Source of the DNA: Silene latifolia
Taxonomy: Eukaryota > Streptophyta > Magnoliopsida > Caryophyllales > Caryophyllaceae
Reading direction: 5' to 3'
DNA length: 64,000 nt
Assembly: GCF_048544455.1 (NCBI RefSeq)
Contig: NC_133532.1
Location: forward strand, 84,895,156-84,959,155
This document shows positions 22,441 through 33,635 of the stretch, piece after piece. Position 1 is the first letter of the stretch. Each line of letters opens with the position of its first letter. The notes under the pieces are model-generated. The model did not search any database, was not told the DNA's origin, and saw nothing but the letters and a program-made list of their open reading frames with translations. The position numbers and the translations under genes were made by a program.

Positions 22441-24249
22441 GCATCTAGCCCAAATCAGTCCATAACTCAATTGTACCACCACGCACCACCAGTTCAATCA
22501 CCATGGCAGCCACCATTCACCAATAAATTCCCATCAACAATTCATACCTCCATCATTTTCGACCTCCATCCTTCAATCATTATCACCCATCTCACCGCAA
22601 CCACCACCACTACCACAAATGCCCCCATTACCACCATCAATTTCGCCATCTTTGACTCGGAATCGAAACTGAGCTTTTTTATGAAGTTTTGCTCTCTATG
22701 CCGGTACCCCGGCAGTCGACACCCCCCACCGGTAGGCACAACATCAAATTTTCCTCCTTTTGTTGAAGATCTCGCTACCGGTCATGACCCCGGCAGCCGG
22801 CCTACCGGCATACGACTCACAATCAACAAATCTCGCATCAATCTTGCTGCTCTCTACCGGCGGCCCTTCTGCCGGCTCACCGGTACGCACCAAATTGCTC
22901 CCCTTTATTGATTGTTCTCGCTACCGGTGCCCTGGCCGGCGGCCCGCTTGCCGGCAGGAGGCCATCTGCTCGTTTTGTCCTTCAATTCAATTGTGTCAAT
23001 GTTGGTTTTGTTTTGGTCTATTATTTTGGTTTTGTATTATTAGGTTTATTTCTAGTAGTATTATTATAATTATTATTATTATTATTATTGGTGATACTCT
23101 TATTAGACTAGTATATAAGGAACACTACACACACATTAGAATGGACACTACCAATTTACCTTAGAAATGAGATTAGAAAATTAGATTAGTTCATTCTCCT
23201 CTCAAATATTGTAGAACCCTAATATTTCCTCTCTCATTTTCATTCAATAAAAAGTAATCTTTCCTTAATTATTAGTTTAATTATTCTCTAGTTTATGCTA
23301 GTTCTTCATTTTCTTATTAGTATACAATTAGTCATTTGGGTTGTATTTCGGAAACAAGAAGAAATTCATTCTTCCATTATTGTCCAAGCTTGTTCATTTC
23401 CTCTTTGTTGGTACAATTCTCATCTTTTGTTTACATTTACTTCAATTGTTTACATTTCTTATGTTGTTTAATCATTATTCATCTAAAGTAGTAATCTTTA
23501 TCATGTTTACAATGTTTACTTGTGTTTTGTTGCAATTTATTGTTGAATTCTCACCCATGAACATGTGTGAGTAGTCTAATCTAGGGTCTAGGGGGAATTT
23601 GGGTAATTAAGGGGAGGAATTTGGGTTGTTAACCTTTTGAATTGGGTGATTATGTGGTTTCTACTCTTAATGCATTTGAAGTGTTTGTGGAAATGCCTCA
23701 ATGAAAATTGGACATTTCATTAACATGTTTGGCTAACCTTGGTGCATTGTGCTATTAGATAGTTTTAGAAGTGCTTATCGATGAGTTTTAATGAAAGTTA
23801 GAACATCTCTTTGATGCATTCGATCCGTCTTGGTGCTCATGCTATTGGGTAGTCTTTATGCTTTATTTGTAGCTATTTCATCTCGATCAAGTGACAACTT
23901 ATTGAGGAGCTTAAGGTGACTAAGAAATTAGTTTTAAACCCTTGACCACTATTATTACCCTTCTCTTGTTAGACCTTGTTTCTCCCCCTAATTGCCCTTT
24001 GTGAACCCAAAGACCTTAGCCTCCCCTTATTAATTAAAAAACAATTTCATTTAGTTTAAATTTTATACCTTATTGCATCTTAGTTTACAGTTTAATCAAC
24101 CTCTACTTTTGTTTGACTAAAATAGGATTTGAAACGGACTAACTATACACCCCCGCCATCTTTGTGTTCGACACCCGAATAAATACTACTTTTAATTGGG
24201 TTTATAAATTATAATTTTGATTGGGAAGTGACGACAAATCCCTACATCA
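22441..24249 (+). repeat. 3' LTR, right part (after CACTA insertion)
   Basis: Resumes at LTR sequence equivalent to position 579 and matches to 2390, ending CCTACATCA. TATA box at 23112-23119 and AATAAA at 23246-23251. CCGG-rich part around 22690-22960 differs from the 5' LTR by several indels and substitutions. Confidence 0.92.
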
Positions 24250-24332
24250 AAGGTGAGAAACGCTCTCAAGGAACACAGGTTCCTTAAGACAAGAGATAAA
24301 CTGAAATAAAACAAATAGAAAAATGCGTCGCC

Positions 24333-24350
24333 TCCCCGGCAACGGCGCCA
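24333..24350 (-). promoter_or_regulatory. Primer-binding site, tRNA-Asp type
   Basis: TCCCCGGCAACGGCGCCA on the plus strand, five bases from the LTR at 24356. Confidence 0.88.
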
Positions 24351-25303
24351 AAATTTGACAGGCTAATCGTATACCTATCAAAGATAACCAACTGGTCTCT
24401 AACTAATATAGCTAGGGAAGTCGGGATCGTATCCATAGAGAGGCTGTTTACAATTCTAAATGTCAATTCAAGTCCGTCTAAGTCACAAATTGGGGGTTTG
24501 AAATGGGTTTGTCTAATAACTAAGGTAGCAAACAAAAGAAAGTAAATATAAACGATTTCAAATAAGAGAGAAACAGCTAGGATGGTCGGTTCACCGCGGT
24601 CTACAACGATCTAAGGTAAGGTCAACGGTCAGCAATAAACGGTCTGAAGGGTACTGAACAGGTCCTCTCGGTCCACTGTTTGCCCTAGAATTCTAATGTA
24701 GCTCTCGCCCTAACTAGAGTGTCCTATTGTTCATAGCAAGTCTTCGCCTTTTCCAATCTCTCGATCCAGGTAAAGGTCTAACAAGATGGTTAATTAATTA
24801 TGTGCACTTAACTAATCGAACCGCTATAAGATGCTACGATTAACAATTCAGACGGAGTAAATAGCTAGACCTAAAACTCTAACATATTTTGTCATAGAAC
24901 CGCGAATCCCCTAAATCCTAGCACAAGAGAATTAGCTACTCATAACTAAATGAAGAACAACAATCAAAATAAAAAAGACAACTAAAGATTGCATGATGGA
25001 ATTAAATAAATATTCAATTGGCATAAAACAGAATTACCAAGAACAAGAAAAGAACAACAATAAAAATTAAAGCAAGGTAAACGAAGAACGATTGAAATTA
25101 CCGAGATTAAAAGGAAAGAATTACAGGTTCAGATCCGAAATTCCAAGAGGAAAAGTAACGTATTACTGTGTTTTTGCAAAAGTAAAAGATAACCTAAAAA
25201 AGTTCTCAGCCTTTGTTTATATAGAATTAGCTGATAATTATTAATTAAACGACTAATGGGCCAAAATAAAAACTAAGCAAACACAGCCTGGTAAGAAAAA
25301 TAG

Positions 25304-25394
25304 TCGATCGATCAGAATTTCAGTCGATCAACCACTATTTCCAGTCGATCGACCACTTTTTCCAGTCGATCGACCACTTTTTCCAGTCGATCGA
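25304..25394. repeat. TCGATCGA palindrome array in LTR (U3)
   Basis: Cores start at 25304, 25345, 25366 and 25387, with a degenerate one at 25324. Spacings are 20, 21, 21 and 21 bp. It lies 80 bp upstream of the TATA box on the minus strand. Confidence 0.85.
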
Positions 25395-25707
25395 CTTTTC
25401 TAGGTGAACAGCAGCGTCAATCATCACTTAATCATGCTTCCTTTCGTCTTCACGCATTCCAAGATGATCATTCCCGAGCCTGACTTCACTAGTATCTATA
25501 ATACAACTCCGGGGACGGGTTTTGGCTTGTTTAACACTCCTTTCGGGTCCATATCTGCACGAAATACAAAATAACCCAAAGTAGCCGATTCATGGGAGAA
25601 TAGTAGCCAGTCGCTACTAAATAAGCATAAAAATGCGTGCAAATGAGTAAAGTAAATGTATGAAATAGGCACGCATCAGAGCCGTTTATAACTTCGGACT
25701 CTGTACC

Positions 25708-27825
25708 TTAATTTGGATTCAATGTTATAGTAACATCACCTATAACATTGGGTTGGGAATCCTTATTTTGAGACAATGTTATAGTATAATCAACTATAAT
25801 TTTGGTTTTCTCTTTCTTGTCCTTTGAAGAATGATCAAGTTCATCACTTATTCCTCCAATCTCATTATCTTCCAATTCTAATTCTGGGGGATCATCTCTA
25901 GAAAGATGAAAGTCAGGTTCGTCCAAGTCTTCTTCCTCATCCTGTAAGGGCTTATCAAACACGTTATCTTCATCAAAAATAACGTGAATACTTTCCTCAA
26001 TACAAAGTGTTCTTTTATTGAAGACCTTGTAAGCCATGCTATGATCAGAATACCCTATAAAAATAGCCTCATCACTTCTAGGGTCGAACTTACTTAACCT
26101 ATTATTACCATTGTTGTGAACAAAGCACTTACTCCCAAAGTAACGAAGATGGGAGATATTAGGTTTGCGACCTCTTAGAAGTTCATAAGGAGTTTTCTTA
26201 AGGATAGGTCTTATCATAGCACGATTATGGATATAACACGAAGTACTAATAGCTTCAGCCCAAAAGTTACGAGGTAGACCACTACATAAAAGCATTGTAC
26301 GAGCCATATCTTCTAGTGTTCTATTCATACGTTAAACGACACCTTTTTGTTGTGGAGTTCTTGGTGCGGAAAAGTTATGTCCTACACCATTAACTCTACA
26401 GTATTCTATGAAGGCTTGATTATCAAATTCAATGGCATGATCCGTACGAATAGACACAAGGTTAGTCTTATATTTATTTTGAACAAGTTTTATAAGACAA
26501 TCAAATTCATCAAAGGTCTCATCTTTTGAATGAAGGAAGATAGGCCATACATACCTTGAGTAGTCATCTACGAGGACAAAGACATACATGGATCCTCCTC
26601 GACTTCTTACCTTCATAGGACCACAAAGATCCATGTGTACCAATTCCAAAGCATGATTTGTACTTACTACTCTTTTCGGTTTGAAAGATAATCTCACTTG
26701 TTTGCACCTGGCACACGTGTCACACATCTTTTCTTGGTCGAACTTGATCTTAGGTAACCCTTCAACCAAGTCCCACTTCCTGAGTTTGTTCAAGGTTAGT
26801 GAGCTAATGTGACCGAACCGTTTGTGCCACAAACAGGGATTATCAAGAGTAACTTTTATGCACGTAAAAGAGTTAGTAGGCACAACATTCAAATCTACCA
26901 TATATATGTTCCTTTTCCTATGGCCTTCAAGAATAACATTACTAGTTCCTTCAATGATAATGCGACAACCATCAGTATGAAAAAACAACTTTGTTACCTT
27001 TGTCGCATAGTTGAGATATGCTAAGTAGATTATGCTTGAGACCATCCACTAATAGACATCGCTGATTGCGTGTGACTTAGAAATTCCGACTTTGCCAACA
27101 CCGATCACTTTTCCCTTTTTATTGTCCCCAAACGTCACATTTCCTCCGTTGAAAGGTTTGAGTGAAAGAAACAAATTCTTGTCTCCAGTCATATGTCTTG
27201 AGCATCCACTGTCAAGATACCATTGATTGTTTTCTTTCACTATTACCTGCAGAAAGGATTAGATACAGTTTTTAGGTACCCAAGCTAAGTTGGGTCCCTT
27301 ATGATTAGTTACTCTACATACCAAATCCTTTTGAACCCAAACTCGTCTAATGGTCATTTTTCTAAACCTTGGGTGACTTTGTTTAGGAGGAGTTCTAGGT
27401 TTAGGGATTTCTTTAGGTCTAGGAATTTTTCTAGGTCTAACATGACTGTTTTCCTTGTGATTAGGTTTTCTATGTTTAGGTCGACAAGGAGTTTGTGAAG
27501 TGCTAGGTTTCTTGGTGTAGTCAAACGCCATGTCATAGAACCAACGATAGTTGTTGTTTCTTTGTTCGTTAGGTTCATTTATAGGAGATTCATCATCCTC
27601 GACTGTTGTGTCAACCGTTTTAGCATGGTCGGTATTTTTCCGTATATCATGCGCTCTTTTGACATAATTGTCTTGGATGTGACCCGTATGACCACAGTAA
27701 TTACAAATCAGATATTCAGGAAGATCAGCATATTTCCTTTTTATGAAATCAAAATCCAAAGGTGTTGATTTGCATTTAGAGTGATCTCTACGGCTGTAGC
27801 ACTCATGTCCTAACTCCATCTTCAT
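25708..27825 (-). pseudogene. Copia pol part: CCHC remnant, protease, gag-pre-integrase, integrase
   Basis: One minus-strand frame contains stops at about 27256, 27046 and 26329. From its start it shows a zinc knuckle lacking its final Cys (CNYCGHTGHIQDNY), the copia protease motif WYLDSGCSRHMTGD, a gag-pre-integrase motif (LWHKRFGHISSLTLNKLR with CDTCARCKQ), and the integrase core (VHMDLCGPMKVRSRGGSMYV, VDDYSRYVW, RTDHAIEF, APRTPQQKGVV). The TAA at 26329-26331 stands exactly where the third catalytic acid (Glu of D,D35E) belongs, before RMNRTLEDMARTML. The IN C-terminal part follows (RYFGSKCFVHNN, IFIGYSDHSMAYKVFN). RT and RNase H are absent. Non-functional. Confidence 0.9.
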
Positions 27826-27837
27826 ATTATTGTCAGA

Positions 27838-29633
27838 TTATTCGGTTAGGAAGTTCAGGACTTTTGTGCTACCTTCCCACTTATCATGATCTTTCCTAGC
27901 ATGTAAGAGTAAGTCTTTTAGGGTTTTGATTTCTTCTTGACATTTCGTGTGATCATTGTCGTTCTCCTTCTTATAATTGTCACGAAAGTCTTGGAACCTT
28001 TTGTTAAGAATAAGTACAACATCCGAGTGTTGTTTCTTAACATTGATTATTTCAGTTTTAGATTCCTTTAATTGCTTTGAGAGAGAATCTATCTCTTTCT
28101 TTTGGTCTAAGATCACTGCTTCATTAGATGTGACCTTAGTCTCTAAGAGTTCTTTGCCTTTTCTAAGTTCTAAAGTTATAGCTTTATTAGCTATAACTTT
28201 GGCTTGAAGGTGCTTAATATTAAGCTTTAGGTTTGAAGTTATAGCTTCATTAACATAACCTTGGACTCTAATTCCGTCTTTTCAGCTATAGCAATATCTA
28301 ATGTTGTAGCTTTATCAGCTGTAACTTTAGATTTCAGCTTCTTAGCTTTGGCCTTTAGTGTATGATTCTCCTCTACAATATCAAGAATCTGTTCCTTCAG
28401 ATCTTCTAACTCCAAATCCTGTTCATGACATTTATCGAGAGATTGCTCAAAAAATTCAATTAGGGCACTTTTAGATAATTTCTTAACGCGTTTTTTGAAT
28501 TCCAGACAACTTACCTCTTCATCGTCATCTTCGTCCGATTCTCCAAGAAGGCAATAGTTTGATTGAGAATCCGTGCTTTCATCATCGCTGTCGGAGATTA
28601 GGTTAAGACTGACACTGCTGAGACAAAGGTTAGCTAATTCGTCATCTTCGGATCCTTCATCATCTTCTGAATCAAGATCACCCCAACACGAAGCCATCAT
28701 TACTTGTTTGAACTCCTTTTTTGTCTTCTCGCTTTTTGCCTTGTCCTTGATTTTCTCCCATGTTGGACAGTCCTTGATCATGTGATCAGATTCTCCACAC
28801 TTGAAGCAACCTCTGTTTGCAAATGATGACTTTGATTCTGTTACTTTCTTGTTAGACGACTTGTTATTGTTGTAAGATGATTTTGGTTGTTTGTTTCGAA
28901 AGATCCTATTTTTAAAACGGCGTGCAAACAAGACGATTTCATCTTCTATGTCGGAGTTAACATCTTCACTTTTCAAAGCCATACTTTTACCTCTGCTTGG
29001 TTCAGCGTCATCTTTATTAAAGTAATTTCATGTGCCATGAGAGCACCAATGAGCTCTTGGTAGGATAGGTTTTCAAGATTTCGTGATTCCTCCATTGCTG
29101 TGACTTTGGCACACCACTTCTTAGTCAGGCTCCTAAGAACCTTCCTTGCAATGTCCTCTGTATTGAACTTCCTTCCTAGGTTTTTCAGTTCGTTTATTAT
29201 ACTTGAAAATCGTGCAGACATCCTATCAAATGACTCATTAGGCTCCATAATGAATAGCTCATATTTCTGCATTAGCAGATCTATACGTAACAAAGGAAGT
29301 ACCTTCATAAGCTAGTTTGAGGCCATCCCATATCTCCTTGGCCGTTGTACACGAAGAAAACCAATCGAACTCTGTAGAGGTCATGTCGTTCTGCAATAGA
29401 TTTATAGCTTTAGAGTTCTTCTCGGCTTTCTTGTAGTCGGCCTCGACATAGTCGTCTTCCTTCTTCTCATAGGTAGTGCCTTCAGCGGATGCAACAAGGA
29501 TTTTGTGCGGTCCGTTTTGGATAATCCTCCAGCACTCCCAATCATGACCTTTCACATAGTGAGTCATCATGTTTTTCCATAACCCATAATTCTTCCCATC
29601 AAAGACGGGACACTTGAGGTATTTGAAATCCAT
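27838..29633 (-). pseudogene. Copia gag (UBN2 type) with coiled coil, frameshifted
   Basis: It begins at 29633 with MDFKYLKCPVFDGKNYGLWK, the usual start of copia gag, followed by UBN2-type sequence (TAKEIWDGLKLAYEG, then in another frame SFDRMSARFSSIINELKNLG). A CCHC knuckle (CFKCGESDHMIKDC) lies in the frame 28982-28239, then long Lys/Glu-rich coiled coils. The large coiled-coil extension after the knuckle fits the long gag of SIRE elements. At least two frame changes (near 29290 and 28240) disrupt it. Confidence 0.85.
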
Positions 29634-29725
29634 TTATCACGTGATAAGCAGCGGAATATAAAACGATAAGATAAATAAGAAAAAGATAGATCAGCCTCTT
29701 TGCGGTTAGGCAATCAAGAGCATGG

Positions 29726-29738
29726 GGCTCTAATACCA
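29726..29738 (-). promoter_or_regulatory. Primer-binding site, initiator-tRNA-Met type, one mismatch
   Basis: The minus strand reads TGGTATTAGAGCC; the canonical form is TGGTATCAGAGCC. It lies two bases from the LTR end at 29741. Confidence 0.8.
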
Positions 29739-31107
29739 ATTGAAGAGTCTATCGATCTGAAATACTCAAGAGGGGGGGTGAATTGAGTATTAAAACTTTT
29801 ACCTACTTTTACGATTGTGTATGTATAATTAATTATTTAAAGTTTATTGGTTAAACTTTAACTAATTAACTAATTAACGAATTAAAAGCAAAGCAAATAA
29901 ACGAAAGTAAGAGAGACACACGGATTTTTGAAGTGGTTCAGTTTCACAAGTCGAAACCTACGTCCACTATTCTCGATTAATAAATTTAGTACCTTTCTAC
30001 GGATTACAAATTTACTAACCCAACTCGTACAACTAACTCTAGTTGTAACTCAATGAGTGTCGTTAAATACTCGAGTGACTAACTTACGTTAATAAGAAAG
30101 CACTAATGATTCTTGCAAAGGTTCACGTTAATGAACAAGTAAGAAATCGATTGAGCACTATTATCTTATAACGATAACTAACAAACGAACATACGAGTTT
30201 ATAAACACACGACCTTTTTCGAAAGTTGCAAATCGGTTTTCTTGCTTTTGAAACACACGGTTTTGCTTTTAAAATCAAATCAATTTTTATGCTTAAAGGT
30301 CTTACTTTAAATGTTGCAAGATGTAAAGTATTTAAGTGAAGAATGAAGCATGCCTCACGGTTTAGTCGAAAACCCTAATGGCCGAAATAAAGATATGCAA
30401 ATCATATCTTATAATATTTCTTTCCTTAAAAACCTTAAGAGATAATAAAAGATATTCCAAAAGATAGAATATAAATTATCTTCTATTATCTTTTCCATAA
30501 ATCTTAAGATATGATAAGATTTCCATAATAAAAATATCTTTATCATAAATCACCATATCAAGTTAAATATAAAAGATATAATAAGATAATTCTAGAGAAT
30601 AAGATCTTATTAAAAATAATCTTTTACACCTTAGGTTGCACGAAACAACACAGCCCATAAGCCTCATTTTTCGTGTAAACCCTAGCTCGAATTACGTTTA
30701 GATTTTTAGGGTTTAGGAGTATGCTATATTAAAACCCTAATTAGTAATAGGTCTCAACTCATAAGTTGATCCTGTAACACCCCCATACTCCAAGTGCCTT
30801 ACCAGGACCACTCAGGTATAAGGATGCCACCATCTCGGTTACCCGAGGCATGATATTCATAAGACAATAACGAAACAACTTTAAAAGTAAATAAAGTTTA
30901 AAGTGATTACATAGCAATTCCAAACTGATAAAAAGAACTACAAGATTCTCAGACGGTCTACTGCTAAAACTATCAAAGCTATAAAACATCGTCTGACACA
31001 GCGGAAGACTTCTAACTGCCACGTGATGACTCATCCCAGCTATCCCATACGCGTCATATCATACCTGCTCAATAACTGATCACCACCCCTGAATGGATCA
31101 CCACAGT

Positions 31108-32578
31108 TGACACGGCTATCGCAACCCTATCAAAGATAAAACCTAACGGTCTCAACTAAAATGTAGTAGAGGCAGTCGAGTATCGAATCCACAGGGAGGT
31201 AACGCAACTAAGCTGTCTATTTCTAATCCTATGGTAACAATTGGAGGTTGTTTTAATTTTGTTCTAAACTACAAAGTCTTAAGGGAAGAGAAATAAGGCA
31301 AGGAGTAAATAAAGCAATAAAATATGATTAAACTATCAGGAAGAGAGGGACATGCCGGGATTTCGGTTCACTACGGTAGTCCAATAACTCAGCAGTAAAT
31401 GACTCAGACGAACTAATGTGAGACGGATGTTAAAAGGTCCTTTCGGTCCACTTTCTATCCTAAAATACCACTAACTTAACTTTCGTCCTCATTAGGGTAG
31501 TCTACTATTTATAGCAGGCCTATTTAGTCCAATCTTTCGATCCAGGATTAATTTTAGCCAGTTTAATGGGTGACATAGAAGCGTGCACTCAACTAGGTCG
31601 GGAATTACAGTTAAATTGCTATAGTGACAGTCTCTTAATCGATTCATCTAATTCATTCACTACATCGTCATTTTCCTACCGCAGATTCCCTAATCCCAAC
31701 ATGAAGGGGTTTAGCTACTCATATTCGTAATTAAACTAACAGCAATTAAATTCCCAGCAGAAGACATAATGAAATAACAATAATTTGCAATAATGGTAAT
31801 TAGGTCAAAGGAAAATAAGAACATAAAAGAGAAATTAAAGCAATAAATGATTATTATTAATAAAGAGAAGGAAAGGATTACAATCTGAGCGAATCCGGCG
31901 TAAAGAACACTGAATCCGAGCAATAATGGTCCGAAATTAAAAGTAACAGTGGAGAAGACCAAGTAACGTAGCAAGGTACAGTAGTTTTCTAGTATGGAAG
32001 ATAAGATCCTATTAACCTAATTAACTTAGGTTTAAATAGAAAAAGAATTAAGGTTTACGGAAATAAACAACACACGGACTAATTAAAAGCCCATGCCCGT
32101 GAAAACCTCTCGATCGAGTGGATTAAACCACTCGATCGACCAACATCTCAGCAGAAGTTCCTCGATCGACCAACAGGTTACTCGATCGAGGACTTGGTCT
32201 TGTGCAGCTTACTCGATCGAGTAAGGGACAATTCGATCGAGCATCAGGGGGTCTAGAAACCACTCGATCGACCAACAAACAACTCGATCGACTGATTTCG
32301 TCTTCATTCCAGCTCACGTCTTCACCCATGTGTCTCGTAATGCGTGCCACGACGCTTCCAAATGCAGCATCTCACTCTGGGACAATCCCGTCTCCTCTAA
32401 ATGCATGCTAAAAGGACAAAAAGGAGTATGGTTCCACTACTTTCGCGATCATTCCTACAAAAAGGACAAAATACACCAAAGTAGCCAATTCGGGGCAAAA
32501 TACCATAAAAACAGTATAGAAATGCATAGAAATACGTGCTGAAATAGGCTAAAAAGACTATACATTAGGCACGTATCA
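31108..32578 (-). mobile_element. Solo LTR nested in LTR
   Basis: 1,471 bp, TGACACGG...GTATCA, flanked by ACAGT on both sides (31103-31107 and 32579-32583). The right LTR of the host element at about 37298 shows the uninterrupted site ACCACAGTTTTTAAAAC. It shares blocks with the LTRs at 11735 and 24356, so it belongs to the same wider family. TATA-like TATTTAAA (minus) at 32031-32038. Confidence 0.93.
32110..32291. repeat. TCGATCGA palindrome array in solo LTR (U3)
   Basis: Eight cores start at 32110, 32132, 32162, 32182, 32213, 32233, 32264 and 32284. Spacings are 22, 30, 20, 31, 20, 31 and 20 bp. It ends 72 bp upstream of the TATA-like box on the minus strand. Confidence 0.9.
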
Positions 32579-33421
32579 ACAGTTTTTAAAACATTTAAAC
32601 GGGGTCAGTACTAATCACACAATTTATATAATCAACAATAAGATAAACAGGCAGCTTAACCGTCACACACACACAACCACGCCAATCCCAACAATCTCAA
32701 TCACCGACTGTCCACTGGACCAGCCCTGCTAGTGGGGGACCGCAGCCGTACCCACCAAATCCCCGCTCCTCATAATGAGCGATAACCCTGTCCATTAATG
32801 TGCACATCCCCTTCCGTGGCGGGTTCCACGAAGGGCGAAACTAGGGCGTGAAGCCACTCCCGCAAGTGACCCCACTCAGCCGAGGACACGCCTCGAGAAC
32901 CAGAGACAAACAATCACAATCAACAAACTGTCACAATACAATTACTATATTATTCAATCAACCACAACACATCAACAATCATCCCATTATGGGACTAATA
33001 CGAGTAGGAAATCCTACCGGAAAGCACAACTATCGACGGTCTCTACAAACAGTATCAAAAGCTTCTTCTACGAAACCTCCTCCTATCATACAACATACAA
33101 ATGCTACCAAATCACAAACTACTCAAAAACCCCCAAATCCCTAGATTAGGGTGTAACCAATATAAAGGAAAGACAACAAAAAGGGTACATAGATCTTACC
33201 CTTGACGCAAGGATCTCAACGGTATAACAAACGATGAAAACCGACCTTCCAAACTCCGGGATTTGCTAACAATGCGATTAAGATGATGAACGTACTTGCT
33301 TTCTCTCTTTGACAGTAAATTAGGTTTTGCAAAAGTGTTTAGAATGATGACGGAAAAAGGTTATATATCTTAATCGCATAATTAACAAAACCCGAGAAAT
33401 AACTCCACGTAAACCGGCTAC

Positions 33422-33564
33422 TCGATCGAGTAGCTAAGGTACTCGATCGAGTGCCCCCTTACTCGATCGAGTATCTTAGTTACTCGATCGAGTACCCAAC
33501 AGGTCAGAAACTATTTTAAAACGCAACCCACCCTTACTCGACAGAGTAAGGCCTACTCGATAGA
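33422..33564. repeat. TCGATCGA palindrome array, left LTR
   Basis: Four perfect cores at 33422, 33443, 33463 and 33484 (21, 20, 21 bp apart), and two degenerate ones (TCGACAGA at 33538, TCGATAGA at 33557). Confidence 0.88.
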
Positions 33565-33597
33565 GTACCCAAAGACTCATAAATACGGAGTATTACA

Positions 33598-33635
33598 GTC
33601 TTCCCTCCTTAAAAAGAACTTCGTCCCCGAAGTTC
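33598..33635 (-). promoter_or_regulatory. Polypurine tract with adjacent hairpin
   Basis: On the minus strand TAAGGAGGGAAGAC abuts TGTAATACTCC. Just upstream is a perfect hairpin GAACTTCG-TCCC-CGAAGTTC (33616-33635). Confidence 0.8.

Larger units (their letters stand above)
1..24249 (+). mobile_element. Athila-like Ty3/gypsy element, gag-protease only, with CACTA insertion in 3' LTR
   Basis: This is a plus-strand LTR retrotransposon whose first ~400 bp lie left of the window. The order is 5' LTR (to 2390), tRNA-Asp primer-binding site, gag-protease frame, 2.8 kb non-coding region, polypurine tract and 3' LTR (8560-9537 plus 22441-24249). The tRNA-Asp PBS, the gag motifs and the DLGAS-type protease are typical of the Athila lineage. 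No reverse transcriptase, RNase H or integrase is present between the LTRs, so the copy is non-autonomous. LTR length is about 2.79 kb, inferred from the 3' copy. The LTRs differ at several scattered positions and small indels, so this copy is older than the element nested inside its CACTA insertion. Confidence 0.88.
24250..25678 (-). mobile_element. Partial tRNA-Asp-primed LTR element (5' LTR, PBS, ~100 bp internal)
   Basis: A 1,323-bp LTR (24356-25678, TGACAG...GCATCA on the plus strand) with a tRNA-Asp PBS on its left at 24333-24350 shows minus orientation. The internal part stops at 24250, where the Athila 3' LTR begins, so the rest probably lies left of the window. LTR blocks (CTCTCGGTCC, CCAATCTCTCGATC, ATCGTATCCATAGAGAGG) show it is a cousin of the LTRs at 11735 and 31108. 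TATATAAA box (minus) at 25216-25223. Confidence 0.85.
30773..33597 (-). repeat. 3' LTR, interrupted by a solo LTR
   Basis: Two blocks (30773-31107 and 32584-33597) together match 36964-38315. The break is the solo LTR at 31108-32578 plus its duplicated ACAGT. Confidence 0.93.
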
